Source: Cellulomonas alba (lineage in GTDB: Bacteria; Actinomycetota; Actinomycetes; Actinomycetales; Cellulomonadaceae). Taken from it: DNA of 64,000 nt. A program made the position numbers and the translations under genes. The stretch covers positions 124,001-188,000 of the forward strand of contig NZ_JAUCGQ010000003.1 of assembly GCF_030362835.1 (NCBI RefSeq). Direction: 5' to 3'. The stretch's first letter is position 1; every line of letters begins with the position of its first letter. The notes under the pieces were generated by a model. That model made no database searches. It saw only the letters and a list, made by a program, of their open reading frames with translations, and was not told the DNA's origin. Positions 49,214 to 58,363 of the stretch are shown here, piece after piece.

Positions 49214-51253
49214 GTGACCGTCCTGCATGTCACCACCACCGGCTCCGACCGTGCTGACGGGTCGGCCGACGCCCCGTTCCGCACCATCAACCGGGCCGCT
49301 CAGGCTGCCCTGCCGGGCGACACCGTCGCCGTGCACGAAGGCGTGTACCGCGAGTGGGTGAACCCACCGCGCGGCGGCACGGTCGACGCTCCGATCACCT
49401 ACCAGGCCGCGGTGGGCCCGGACGGCCGCTTCGAGCCCGTCACGATCTCCGGTGCCGAGGTGGTCACCGACTGGCGCCCCCAACCCGGCGCCGAGGGCCG
49501 CGTGTGGATCACGGAGGTCCCGAACGCCGTGTTCGGGGCGCGCAACCCGTACGCGGAGCGCATCGGCGGGGACTGGTTCTTCGACCAGGTCAACACCTGG
49601 CACACCGGCGAGGTGTATCTCGACGGCAAGTCGATGTACGAGTCGCTGACTCTCGGCGGCGTCGAGCACCCGGAGGTCACCCCGGGCTCGTTCGACCCGG
49701 AGGGCTCGCTGCTGACCTGGTACTGCGAGGTGGGCGACGACGTCACGACGATCTGGGCGAACTTCGGGGGTGCAGACCCGGCCGCGCACGAGGTCGAGAT
49801 CAATGCGCGCACCTTCGTCTTCTGGCCCGAGGCGACGGGAATCGACTTCGTCACGGTGCGCGGGTTCACCCTGACGAAGGCCGCCACGCAGTGGGCCCCG
49901 CCCACCGCGCTGCAGGAGGGCCTGATCGGCCCGCACTGGTCGAAGGGCTGGGTGATCGAGGACAACACGATCACCGACTCGAAGAACGTCGGCGTCTCGC
50001 TCGGCAAGGAGGCCAGCACCGGTCAGAACGAGGCGGCCGCGGGGCCGCACGGCGCCAAGGGCGGCACGCAGCGCGAGCGCGAGGTGATCCAGCGGGCGCT
50101 CGTGCTGGGCGGGCCTGGCGCGGGCGAGCCGCACCCCTGGCACCGGGACCACGTCGGCTCCCACACCGTGCGTCGCAACACGATCCGGGACTGCGAGCAG
50201 GCCGGCGTCGTCGGGCATCTGGGGGCGGCGTTCTCGACCATCGCCGACAACCACATCTCGCGCATCCACGTGAAGCGGCAGTGGCACGGTGCCGAGGTGG
50301 CCGGAATCAAGCTGCACGCCGCCATCGACACCGTGATCAGCGGAAACACCATCCACCACACACACCGAGCCCTGTGGCTGGACTGGCAGGCGCAGGGCAC
50401 CCTGGTGCGGCGCAACGTCTTCTACGCCTCGACCGCCGAGGACTTCATGGTCGAGGTCTGCCACGGTCCGTACCTCGTGGACTCGAACCTCTTCCTGTCC
50501 CCGTGGTCGGTCAAGGACATGTCGACCGGCGGCGCGTACGTGCACAACTACTTCGCCGGGCGCATCGCGAACTGCACGGAGCACCAGCGGTACACGCCGT
50601 ACCACATGCCGCACTCGACGGCGGTCTACGGCGTCTCGAACATCCTCGGCGGCGACAACCGGTTCTACAACAACGTCTTCGTCGGTGACGGCGCCGCCGG
50701 CGAGCGCACCGAGCCCGGCGCCCAGGCCGAACCGGCGCTCGCCAGCTTCTGGTCCGGCGCGGTCGACATGGACGGCGTGCCCGGCCAGGCGACCTTCGTG
50801 CCGACCCCCGTGGGAACCTCGCAGTACGACGCCTACCCGACATCGCAGGAGTACCCGAACGAGCACGGCAGCGCCTTGGCCGGGCCACGCCTCCCGGTCT
50901 GGATCGAGGGCAACCTCTACGCGGACGGCGCCGAGCCGTTCCGCGAGGAACCGACGGCCCTCGTGATCGGTACGTCACCGGTGCGCGTCGACGTGGTCGA
51001 CGCCGAGGCCGGGACCGTCCGGGTCGCCGTGGACCACGCGGGCGACCTCGACGTCGTCGCCCCGGTGACGACCGCGCGCCTCGGGACGAGCTACCAGGCC
51101 GAGATGCCGTACACCCATCCCGACGGGTCCGATCTGGACCTGAGCGCCGATGTCTTCGGGATCCCACGGGACCAGGTCGTGCCCGGGCCGTTCGCCGCAT
51201 CGGCACCCATGACCCGGATTCTCGCCGCACCGGGCCCGGCTCGTCCGCGGTAG
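49214..51253 (+). CDS. Beta-xylosidase, GH120
   Basis: The 679-aa protein is recognised by similarity to Thermoanaerobacterium XylC, the founding GH120 enzyme. It is a right-handed parallel beta-helix with an inserted beta-sandwich (TTGSDRADGSADAPFRTINRAA, DTVAVHEGVYREWV, then SKGWVIEDNTI, GHLGAAFS and AGIKLHAAIDTVISGN). The predicted nucleophile is D390 (ALWLDWQAQG) and the acid/base is E414 (DFMVEVCHGPYLVDS). GH120 enzymes release xylose from xylo-oligosaccharides. There is no signal peptide. GTG 49214 has AAAGG upstream. A second, different beta-xylosidase family beside GH39 suggests divided labour. Confidence 0.9.
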   Translation: MTVLHVTTTGSDRADGSADAPFRTINRAAQAALPGDTVAVHEGVYREWVNPPRGGTVDAPITYQAAVGPDGRFEPVTISGAEVVTDWRPQPGAEGRVWITEVPNAVFGARNPYAERIGGDWFFDQVNTWHTGEVYLDGKSMYESLTLGGVEHPEVTPGSFDPEGSLLTWYCEVGDDVTTIWANFGGADPAAHEVEINARTFVFWPEATGIDFVTVRGFTLTKAATQWAPPTALQEGLIGPHWSKGWVIEDNTITDSKNVGVSLGKEASTGQNEAAAGPHGAKGGTQREREVIQRALVLGGPGAGEPHPWHRDHVGSHTVRRNTIRDCEQAGVVGHLGAAFSTIADNHISRIHVKRQWHGAEVAGIKLHAAIDTVISGNTIHHTHRALWLDWQAQGTLVRRNVFYASTAEDFMVEVCHGPYLVDSNLFLSPWSVKDMSTGGAYVHNYFAGRIANCTEHQRYTPYHMPHSTAVYGVSNILGGDNRFYNNVFVGDGAAGERTEPGAQAEPALASFWSGAVDMDGVPGQATFVPTPVGTSQYDAYPTSQEYPNEHGSALAGPRLPVWIEGNLYADGAEPFREEPTALVIGTSPVRVDVVDAEAGTVRVAVDHAGDLDVVAPVTTARLGTSYQAEMPYTHPDGSDLDLSADVFGIPRDQVVPGPFAASAPMTRILAAPGPARPR

Positions 51254-51256
51254 ACC

Positions 51257-51273
51257 GGGTGGCGTGACCGCCC
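51257..51273. terminator. Weak hairpin between convergent GH120 and LuxR-type genes
   Basis: GGGTGG pairs with CCGCCC (one G-U pair) over a 5-nt loop just after the GH120 stop. Tentative. Confidence 0.3.
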
Positions 51274-51346
51274 GTCGTCGAGTGGGACGGGCCGGCGCCT
51301 CGCTCACGCTCGGGGCCCCTGACCTGCGGCGACGTGGGACGGGGGC

Positions 51347-54157
51347 TCACCCGCCGGCTGCGTCGAGCCCCAGGACGAGGTGCAGCTGGCCTCGCGAGGC
51401 GATGCCGAGCTTGGGGTACAGCCGGTAGAGGTGCGAGGACACGGTGCGGTGCGACAGGAACAGCCGGGCCGCGATCTCGCGGTTCGTCAGCCCCTGGGCC
51501 GCGAGCCGGGCGACCTGCAGCTCCTGAGCACTCAGGAGGGACCACGCGTCGGGCTTCTTCTCCGCGATCTGCCGGGCGCCGGCCGCGGTCAGCTCGCGGT
51601 GGGCTCGCTCGACCCAGGCCCGGGCGCCGAGAGCCTCGAACGTGGACGCCGCCGACCGCAGCAGCTGCCGAGCTCGCACGCTCTGACGGTGCCGGCGCAG
51701 CCACGCGCCGTAGAAGAGGTCGCGGCGCGCCTGGTGCCACGGCGTCGACGGCACCGCGCAGCACTCGGCGTAGCGCGCGTCGACGTCGTCGTCGGCCGCG
51801 AAGAGCCGCGCGAGGGAGACCGCGCGGAGCACCCCGGGCGCCGGGGTCGGCCGCACGAGCTCCTCGACCTCCCGCAGCGCCGGGAGGGCCTCGTCGAGCC
51901 GGCCTGACATCGCCGCCGCCTCGAGGTAGTAGTCGACGGCCCAGACCGACTGCGGCATCTGGAAGGCGCTGTCCTGCCGGTCGAACATGCGGGCGAGCTC
52001 GGTGCAGGCGCGCGACGGGTCGTCGGCCCCGAGGGCGGCCAGCCCGCGACTCAGCTGCACGCCGTTCATCAGCGAGGCGTTGCTCGTCGCCACAGCCACC
52101 GCCTCGACCTCCGCCGCGATCGCCTCGGGTTCGGTCGGCGTGCCGCGCAGGCCGCCGAGGTTCGCTCGCGCCAGGCGCGCGCAGGCGAGCCAGACCGGCT
52201 GGTGCGTCTCCGCCGAGAGCCTCGCCGCCTCCTCGGACGCCGTGAGCATCACGTCCCACCGCCCCATGTAGAGCGCCGAGAAGGCCTGCAGGACGAGCGC
52301 GGCCGCGAGGAACCCCAGGCGACCGTCCCGTCGCAGGCCGGTCGAGGCCGCGCCGGCGAGCTCGAGGGACCGCGTGAAGTCCCCGATGACGAAGCCGGCC
52401 TGGCTGAGCAGCGCGACGACCTCGTCGTCGAGTGCGGTCTCGTCGACCGCGCGGATGGTCGACATGACGGCGTGCCCGGACGCGAACGGGGTGAGGAACG
52501 AGCTGACGACCAGTTGCAGGAGCTGCTCCTGCGGGTCGTCCCCGAGGCGGGCGGCCGCCGCGCTGATCGCCGGCCCCAGCAGGTCGGCCGTGGCGCCCCA
52601 GTAGGTGTTCCGCCCCGCGACGACGAGCAGACCGGCGGCGAGGGCGCCCTGACCGACCGCGATCGCCGCCTCGGCGGACGCGACGAACCGGTGCACGGCG
52701 TCCGCCCCCTCGGGGACCCCGTCGTCGAACGCCATCTCCAGCAGGACCAGGCGGGCGCGGTCCGCAGGGTGCAGGTCGCCGGTGCGCAGCTGCTCCACGC
52801 GCTCGCGCACCTCGACGTACCGGCCCATCTCGAACGCGACCTCAGCGACGCGCAGCAGGCGGTGGTGCCGGATCTGCGCCTCCTCGGACAGCCGCGCAGC
52901 GTGCTCGAAGAGGGTGTGCGCGAGCACGACCGAGCCCTCGGCGGAGCAGAGCTCGGCGACGGCGTCGCAGTGGGACGCGATGGCCTCGTCGGGCTGGACG
53001 ACGGCCGCCGCGCGGTGGCACGCCTGTCGGGCCGGCTCGTCGGGCATCACCGCGGCCAGGGCCTCGTGGGCGCGGCGACGCTCGGTCATGGTCGCCTGCG
53101 CGATGACGGCAGCCCGCACGAGGGGGTGGCGGAACCGCACGCTCGCGTCGTCGACCGCGAGCACTCCCGCCGCCTGGGCGAGGTCGAGGTGCGCCGACAC
53201 CTCCTCGGTCCGAACGGCTCCCGCCGCGGCGGACGCAGCGACCGTCACCGCCACGTGCTCGCCGTCCTGCAGCGCCGCGACCAGGCACGCCAACCGGGCG
53301 GCGTCCGGGAGGCCGCGCGCGCGTTCGCCGAACGCGTCCTGGAGCCGTCGCGTCAGCTTCGGGGTCGACCCCAGCTGGCTCTGCGCGAGCGTGTATGCCT
53401 CCACGTCCGCGGGGGTCAGCTCCTGGAGGGCGAGCGGGTTGCCCTCGGAGAGCCGGACCAGGCTGCTCACCTTGCTGTCCTCGAGCTCCGGGAAGCGCCG
53501 GCGGACGATGCCGGCAGCGCTCGCGTCGTCCAGACCTTCGACGTGCAGCCGCGTCGAGTCGTCGCGGAGCAGGTCGTCCGCCTCCCGTTGCGCGAACACG
53601 ACGCCCACCGCCAGGTCGTCCAACCGGTGGCCCACGAACTCGATGATGTCCAGGCTGCTCGGGTCGAGCCACTGCCGGTCGTCCACGATCAGCAGGAGCG
53701 GCGAGCGCCACGCGGCGTCGGCCATCAGCTCGAGCACCGCCAGTCCGACGACGAACCGGTCCGGGATCCGCGCGCCGTCCACGATCCCGAACACGCCGCG
53801 CAGGGCGGCACGCTGACCCGCGGGCAGCTCGTCGATCCGCGGGAGCAGCGGGCGCAGCAGCCGGTGCAGAGCGGCGAACGAGAGGTGCTGCTCCGACTCG
53901 GTGCCGCGCGTGCGGAGCACCGTCACGTCCTTCGCCCGCGCGCGGGCGGCCATCGTGTCCAGCAGGACGGTCTTGCCGACCCCGGGGTCGCCGTCGATCC
54001 TCACCAACGGCCCGTGCCCCGCCAGCAGCTGCTCGATCGCCGCGTCGAGCACCGCTGTCTCGTGCACGCGGTCGACGAGCGCCGCGCGCGTCTGCAACGA
54101 CGTCACGGCGCCAGGCCATCCTCGCCGGCGGGCACCGGTGACGTCGTCCGGCTGCAC
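51347..54157 (-). CDS. Large ATP-binding LuxR-type regulator (LAL family)
   Basis: The 936-aa protein has an N-terminal AAA/STAND ATPase with Walker A GDPGVGKT (about 56-63) and a Walker B-like LLLIVDDRQWLD. A long helical-repeat region (about 330-840) follows, then a C-terminal LuxR helix-turn-helix (SAQELQVARLAAQGLTNREIAARLFLSHRTVSSHL). LAL regulators respond to an inducer, often a sugar-related one (MalT-like). Its divergence from the DUF4331 operon makes that operon its likely target; the convergent carbohydrate locus is a less direct candidate. The start is GTG 54157 or GTG 54106; neither has a clear ribosome site. Confidence 0.9.
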   Translation of the reverse strand: MQPDDVTGARRRGWPGAVTSLQTRAALVDRVHETAVLDAAIEQLLAGHGPLVRIDGDPGVGKTVLLDTMAARARAKDVTVLRTRGTESEQHLSFAALHRLLRPLLPRIDELPAGQRAALRGVFGIVDGARIPDRFVVGLAVLELMADAAWRSPLLLIVDDRQWLDPSSLDIIEFVGHRLDDLAVGVVFAQREADDLLRDDSTRLHVEGLDDASAAGIVRRRFPELEDSKVSSLVRLSEGNPLALQELTPADVEAYTLAQSQLGSTPKLTRRLQDAFGERARGLPDAARLACLVAALQDGEHVAVTVAASAAAGAVRTEEVSAHLDLAQAAGVLAVDDASVRFRHPLVRAAVIAQATMTERRRAHEALAAVMPDEPARQACHRAAAVVQPDEAIASHCDAVAELCSAEGSVVLAHTLFEHAARLSEEAQIRHHRLLRVAEVAFEMGRYVEVRERVEQLRTGDLHPADRARLVLLEMAFDDGVPEGADAVHRFVASAEAAIAVGQGALAAGLLVVAGRNTYWGATADLLGPAISAAAARLGDDPQEQLLQLVVSSFLTPFASGHAVMSTIRAVDETALDDEVVALLSQAGFVIGDFTRSLELAGAASTGLRRDGRLGFLAAALVLQAFSALYMGRWDVMLTASEEAARLSAETHQPVWLACARLARANLGGLRGTPTEPEAIAAEVEAVAVATSNASLMNGVQLSRGLAALGADDPSRACTELARMFDRQDSAFQMPQSVWAVDYYLEAAAMSGRLDEALPALREVEELVRPTPAPGVLRAVSLARLFAADDDVDARYAECCAVPSTPWHQARRDLFYGAWLRRHRQSVRARQLLRSAASTFEALGARAWVERAHRELTAAGARQIAEKKPDAWSLLSAQELQVARLAAQGLTNREIAARLFLSHRTVSSHLYRLYPKLGIASRGQLHLVLGLDAAGG

Positions 54158-54419
54158 TGACTGTGGCGCATGTGAACCACCTCGGGAGAGCCGGAGCCCT
54201 GCTGACGCCTGGATCCTAGCCGCCCTGGCCTGGTGTTTTGCAGGTTCTGACCGGATTTGTCCGTGCAGTCAGATGACGGACGCAGGGACGCGTGCGCCGG
54301 GTCTCGCGCGGGTGCGCCGCGGCCGTGGGGCGCCGCGCGGTGCAGTCACGTGACCGAGGCGTCCGGGAGCAGTGCGGCGGGACGGTGACCGAGCACCCCA
54401 TGCCACCCAGGAGGTCCCG
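54158..54419. promoter_or_regulatory. Divergent regulatory gap of 262 bases
   Basis: The region between the LAL regulator and the DUF4331 gene is less GC-rich around 54230-54280 and holds an imperfect dyad: CTGAC near 54247 and GTCAG near 54268 flank CGGA-TTTG-TCCG. The dyad could be a regulator site. No convincing -35/-10 pair was found on either strand. Confidence 0.35.
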
Positions 54420-55430
54420 ATGTCGCACCACCTCGACTCACCGTTGTCGCGCAAGGACTCCCGCCTGAACGTCACGGACACGTTCGTGTTCGACGGCACG
54501 GAGGGAACGGCGTTCGTCATGGTCACCAACTCCTCGCTCGCCGGCGACGCCCGGACCCCGGGCTTCCACCCGGAGGCGCGCTACGAGTTCCGCGTGCACC
54601 TCGACGACTCGCCGACCGAGTCCATCACCTACACGTTCACGTTCGGCGAGGAGTCCGCGGGCACCCAGCAGCTCATCGTGAACCGGGTCGCCGACGGCTC
54701 CGACGTCGTCATCGCCGAGGGTCGCACCGGCCAGCTCATCGAGGGCGACGGCGCGCGCGTCTGGGCCGGCGAGGCCGCCGACCCGTTCTACCTCGACCTC
54801 GGGCACCTCGACCACGTCCTGGCGGGGTTCCAGCACGAGCAGCCCATCGACAACGGCGACTGGACGCCCGCGGCTGCGGCTTCGAGCTTCACCGGGAGCC
54901 GGGTCGACGTCATCGTCCTCGAGATCGGTGCCGGCGACGCAGAGCTGCGGCCAGACCGCCGGATCGGCGTGTGGTCGACGACGCACCTGGCCACCGACGC
55001 GGGCGGCTGGCGCCAGATCAACCGCAACGGGATCCCGATGATCTGGCCGCTGTTCCTGGCCCTCGGCGGTGACGACGACAGCCAGGAGTACCACCGCGAC
55101 ACCGAGGCTCACCCGTCGCAGGACCTCGACAACGCCGGCGAGCGCGTCTCCCGGATGGTCGCCGCGGCGGTCCGCCGGACCGGTGTCGGCGACCCGGAGG
55201 CGTACGCGCGGCGCGTGGCGCGGCGGCTGCTCCCCAACGTCCTGCCGTACACGGTCGGCACGCCGGCGGCCTTCGGGTTCGCCGGGTTCAACGGCCGCGC
55301 CTTGGCCGACAACGCCCCCGAGGTCATCTACGGCCTGGTGACCAACTCGGCCGTCCCGACGGGTCTCACGGCGGACGACGCCGCGGAGACGCGCCAGGAC
55401 ACCTTCCCCTACGTCGTGCCGTCCGCCTGA
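54420..55430 (+). CDS. DUF4331 family protein
   Basis: The 336-aa protein starts MSHHLDSPLSRKDSRLNVTDTFVF, a typical DUF4331 opening with a His-rich SHHLDSP motif, followed by a beta-rich fold. It has no signal peptide, unlike many secreted members. The function is unknown; the conserved His and Asp residues suggest metal binding. ATG 54420 has GGAGGTCC upstream. It leads a run with a cupin (11-base gap), an antiporter and a nickel/cobalt permease. Confidence 0.87.
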   Translation: MSHHLDSPLSRKDSRLNVTDTFVFDGTEGTAFVMVTNSSLAGDARTPGFHPEARYEFRVHLDDSPTESITYTFTFGEESAGTQQLIVNRVADGSDVVIAEGRTGQLIEGDGARVWAGEAADPFYLDLGHLDHVLAGFQHEQPIDNGDWTPAAAASSFTGSRVDVIVLEIGAGDAELRPDRRIGVWSTTHLATDAGGWRQINRNGIPMIWPLFLALGGDDDSQEYHRDTEAHPSQDLDNAGERVSRMVAAAVRRTGVGDPEAYARRVARRLLPNVLPYTVGTPAAFGFAGFNGRALADNAPEVIYGLVTNSAVPTGLTADDAAETRQDTFPYVVPSA

Positions 55431-55441
55431 GAGGACCTGCC

Positions 55442-55855
55442 ATGGACGAGTTCGGATCCACCCGCACCGGCGAGACCGCGCCGGTCCCCGACCAGCTGCG
55501 CACCCTGTTCAACCGCCCGGACGACGTCCGGGTCCAGGTCCTGCCCTGCCAGCTCCCGGGGTTGCGGTCGATGGCCGTCCACTTCGGCGCCGGCGCCCGC
55601 ACCGTGCCGCACGTCCACCACGGCGGCCAGCACCTGGTCTACGTCGACGGCGTGGGAGTCGTCGGCGATGACGCCGGCGTCCACGTCGTCCGACCCGGTG
55701 ACGTCGTGAGCAGCCCGCCCGGCGCATGGCACTGGCACGGCGCCGTCCCGGGCGAGGGCGCCACCCACGTCACCTTCGAGCAGCCCGGCGACTTCGACCG
55801 CGAGGTCGAGCGCCGCGACTGGGAGTCCAGCTACCCCGACGACCTGGGAGCGTGA
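55442..55855 (+). CDS. Cupin-domain protein
   Basis: The 137-aa protein is a single RmlC-type cupin. Motif 1 is GARTVPHVHHGGQHLVYVDG with the metal-binding His residues and a Gln at the usual Glu position. Motif 2 is RPGDVVSSPPGAWHWHGAV with the further His. It resembles carboxymuconolactone-decarboxylase-linked cupins that bind a divalent metal; the reaction is unknown. It is closely packed after DUF4331. Confidence 0.88.
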   Translation: MDEFGSTRTGETAPVPDQLRTLFNRPDDVRVQVLPCQLPGLRSMAVHFGAGARTVPHVHHGGQHLVYVDGVGVVGDDAGVHVVRPGDVVSSPPGAWHWHGAVPGEGATHVTFEQPGDFDREVERRDWESSYPDDLGA

Positions 55856-55885
55856 CGTCGTGACGGGAGCCGCCGAGGTGCCGCC

Positions 55886-57109
55886 GTGCTGACCTCGGCG
55901 GCTCTCGTCGCCGTCGTCGCGTTCGTCTCGCCGCTCGCCGTCAGGATGCTGCGGCTGCCCGTGCCCGACGTCGTGCTGCAGATCCTGCTCGGGGTGCTCA
56001 TCGGGCCGCAGGTGCTCGGCTGGGCCTCCGTCGACGGGCCCGTGCGGGTCCTGTCGCTCGTCGGCCTGTCGTTCCTGCTCTTCCTGGCCGGCCTCGAGCT
56101 CGAGCCGAAGACGCTGCGCGGTCGACCGGTTCGCCTCGCGGCGGTCGGGTTCGTCCTCTCGTTCGGGCTCGCGCTCGCGCTCGGGCAGGTGCTGGGCGTC
56201 GTGGGCCTGGTGCGCTCGCCCGTCCTGGTGGCGGTGATCGTGTCCGCGACCGCCCTGGGCATCGTCCTGCCGATCCTCAAGGACGCCGGACGCCTCGAGG
56301 CCCCGCTCGGTCAGATCGTCGTGGCCGGAGCCTCGATCGCCGAGGTCGTGCCGGTGGTCCTGCTCTCGCTCCTCTTCTCCGAGCACGCCGGCGGCATCGT
56401 CTCCCAGCTGACGCTCTTCGGCGCGTTCGTCGCCCTCGTGGGGGTCGCCGCGATCGTGTTCGTCGGCCTCGACCGGTGGACGTGGGTGCGGCGGACGCTC
56501 GTCGCACTGCAGGGCACGACCGCGGAGATCCGGGTGCGTGCGGCCGTCGCGCTGCTCATGACGTTCGCGGCGGTAGCCGCCGCCTTCGGGCTGGAGGCGA
56601 TCCTCGGCGCCTTCCTGGCCGGTGCCACGGTCGCGTTCCTCGACCACGACGACCATGCCGACCACGAGCAGTTCCGGCCCAAGCTCCAAGCCGTCGGCTT
56701 CGGCGCCCTCATCCCGTACTTCTTCGTCGCCACCGGCATGAGCCTCGACGTCCAGAGCCTGGTCGACAACCCGTCGACCCTCGCCCGGGTGCCCGTCTTC
56801 CTCGCGGCGATCCTGGTCGCACGCGCGGTCCCGGCGCTCGTGTACCGGCGGCAGCTGGGATCGACCCGTGACTCCGTCGCCGCCGGCCTGTTCCAGGCCA
56901 CCACCCTGAGCATCCCTGTCGTCGGCGGGCTGATCGGCATGAGGCTCGGTCTGATCCGGCCGGAGAACTACGTCGCACTGGTGACGGCGGGCCTCGTCTC
57001 GGTCGTCGTGTTCCCCCCGCTCGGCCTGCTGCTCGCACGCCCTCGCCCGCATGACCGCCACGCTCCCGAGCGCCCCGGCGCCGTCGCCCTCCAGGAGGAG
57101 ACACCGTGA
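55886..57109 (+). CDS. Cation:proton antiporter, CPA2 (KefB-like) membrane domain
   Basis: The 407-aa protein has about twelve helices of the monovalent cation:proton antiporter-2 fold (VLQILLGVLIGPQVLGWA, LLFLAGLELEPKTLRGR, LGAFLAGATVAFLDHDDHADHEQFRPKLQAVGFGALIPYFFVATGMSLD). It lacks a TrkA-N nucleotide-sensing domain at the C-terminus. It would exchange K+ or Na+ for H+. The start is GTG 55886 with GAGGTG upstream. It overlaps the NiCoT gene by four bases (GTGA). Confidence 0.9.
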   Translation: MLTSAALVAVVAFVSPLAVRMLRLPVPDVVLQILLGVLIGPQVLGWASVDGPVRVLSLVGLSFLLFLAGLELEPKTLRGRPVRLAAVGFVLSFGLALALGQVLGVVGLVRSPVLVAVIVSATALGIVLPILKDAGRLEAPLGQIVVAGASIAEVVPVVLLSLLFSEHAGGIVSQLTLFGAFVALVGVAAIVFVGLDRWTWVRRTLVALQGTTAEIRVRAAVALLMTFAAVAAAFGLEAILGAFLAGATVAFLDHDDHADHEQFRPKLQAVGFGALIPYFFVATGMSLDVQSLVDNPSTLARVPVFLAAILVARAVPALVYRRQLGSTRDSVAAGLFQATTLSIPVVGGLIGMRLGLIRPENYVALVTAGLVSVVVFPPLGLLLARPRPHDRHAPERPGAVALQEETP

Positions 57110-58245
57110 CCACGACCGCCGCGCGACCGGGCACCACCGTCCTGTCGCCCGCCGACACGCGATCCCTGTGGTGGATGGGCGGCACCGTCGTCCTGCTGCA
57201 CCTGGTCGGCTTCGGCCTGCTCCTCGGTGTGGTCGCGCCGCAGCACCTGCGACTCGGCGGAGACCATGCCGCGCTGACCGTGGGCGTCGGCCTTCTCGCG
57301 TACACGTTCGGGCTGCGCCACGCCTTCGACGCCGATCACATCGCTGCGGTCGACAACACGACGCGCAAGCTGCTCGCCGAGCACCGCGCCGGTGGCAACC
57401 CAGGCCGAGCGCCACGCCGGCCGCTGTCGGTCGGCTTCTGGTTCTCGCTCGGGCACTCGACCATCGTCTTCGCCCTGACGTTCCTCCTGATGCTCGGTGT
57501 GAAGACCGTCGCCCGGTCCGTCGCAGACGGCGGCTCGACGCTGCACACGGTCACCGGACTCCTGGGGCCGTCGATCTCCGGCCTCTTCCTGTCGCTGCTG
57601 GGCCTCGTGAACCTCGTCGGCCTCGTCGGGCTGCTCCGCGTGCGCCGGCACCTGCGCGACGGCGGCCGCAGCGAGGAGGAGCTCGAACGCTGGCTCGGCT
57701 CGCGCGGCCTGCTCAACCGGGTCCTGGGGCGCGCCCTGCGGATCGTGCGCGAGCCGTGGCACATCTACCCGGTGGGCGTGCTGTTCGGGCTCGGCTTCGA
57801 CACCGCGTCCGAGGTCGCTCTCCTCGTGCTCGCCGGCGGCGCGGCCGTGGTGAGCCTGCCGTTCTACGCGGTCCTCGTGCTGCCGGTCCTGTTCGCCGCC
57901 GGGATGTGCCTCATGGACACGCTCGACGGCGTCTTCATGAACGTGGCCTACGGCTGGGCCTTCGACCGGCCGGTCCGCAAGGTCTTCTACAACCTGGTCG
58001 TGACGTCGATCTCGGTCGCCGTCGCGCTGGTGATCGGCGGGATCGAGCTCGTCGGGGTGTTCGCGGACCGGCTCGACATCACCACGGGCCCTCTGGCGGC
58101 AGTCGCCGGGATCCCGATGGACCTCGTGGGCTACGGGACCGTGCTGCTGTTCGCGGTCGCCTGGGTGCTCGCCCTCGCCATCTGGAAGGCCTTCCGCATC
58201 GAGGAGCGCTGGACGGCCGACCTGCTCGCGGACACCTCCACCTGA
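57106..58245 (+). CDS. Nickel/cobalt permease, NiCoT family
   Basis: The 379-aa secondary transporter of the HoxN/NixA/RcnA-related family has eight helices and the defining motif in helix 2, RHAFDADHIAAVDN. Further signatures are GFWFSLGHSTIVF and LFGLGFDTASEVALL, with GMCLMDTLDGVFM. It should import Ni2+ or Co2+. Coupling by overlapping codons to the antiporter suggests a joint role. No nickel enzyme or cobalamin gene lies in the window, so the metal's destination is unknown. Confidence 0.93.
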   Translation: MTTTAARPGTTVLSPADTRSLWWMGGTVVLLHLVGFGLLLGVVAPQHLRLGGDHAALTVGVGLLAYTFGLRHAFDADHIAAVDNTTRKLLAEHRAGGNPGRAPRRPLSVGFWFSLGHSTIVFALTFLLMLGVKTVARSVADGGSTLHTVTGLLGPSISGLFLSLLGLVNLVGLVGLLRVRRHLRDGGRSEEELERWLGSRGLLNRVLGRALRIVREPWHIYPVGVLFGLGFDTASEVALLVLAGGAAVVSLPFYAVLVLPVLFAAGMCLMDTLDGVFMNVAYGWAFDRPVRKVFYNLVVTSISVAVALVIGGIELVGVFADRLDITTGPLAAVAGIPMDLVGYGTVLLFAVAWVLALAIWKAFRIEERWTADLLADTST

Positions 58246-58321
58246 TCTGCCGTGAGTAGCGCGCTGACGAAGCCCCGGTGCGGACCGCCACCGGTATGAC
58301 GCACGTCACGTCACGAACGAA

Positions 58322-58327
58322 TACGCT
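58322..58327 (+). promoter_or_regulatory. Possible -10 (TACGCT) for the flavoprotein gene
   Basis: TACGCT lies 36 bases before GTG 58364 in the 118-base gap after the NiCoT gene. A CGGAG ribosome site follows. The preceding CACGTCACGTCACG is a short direct repeat that could bind a regulator. Confidence 0.4.
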
Positions 58328-58363
58328 GCGCGGTCGACCCACCCGGACTGATCGGAGTGTGCT

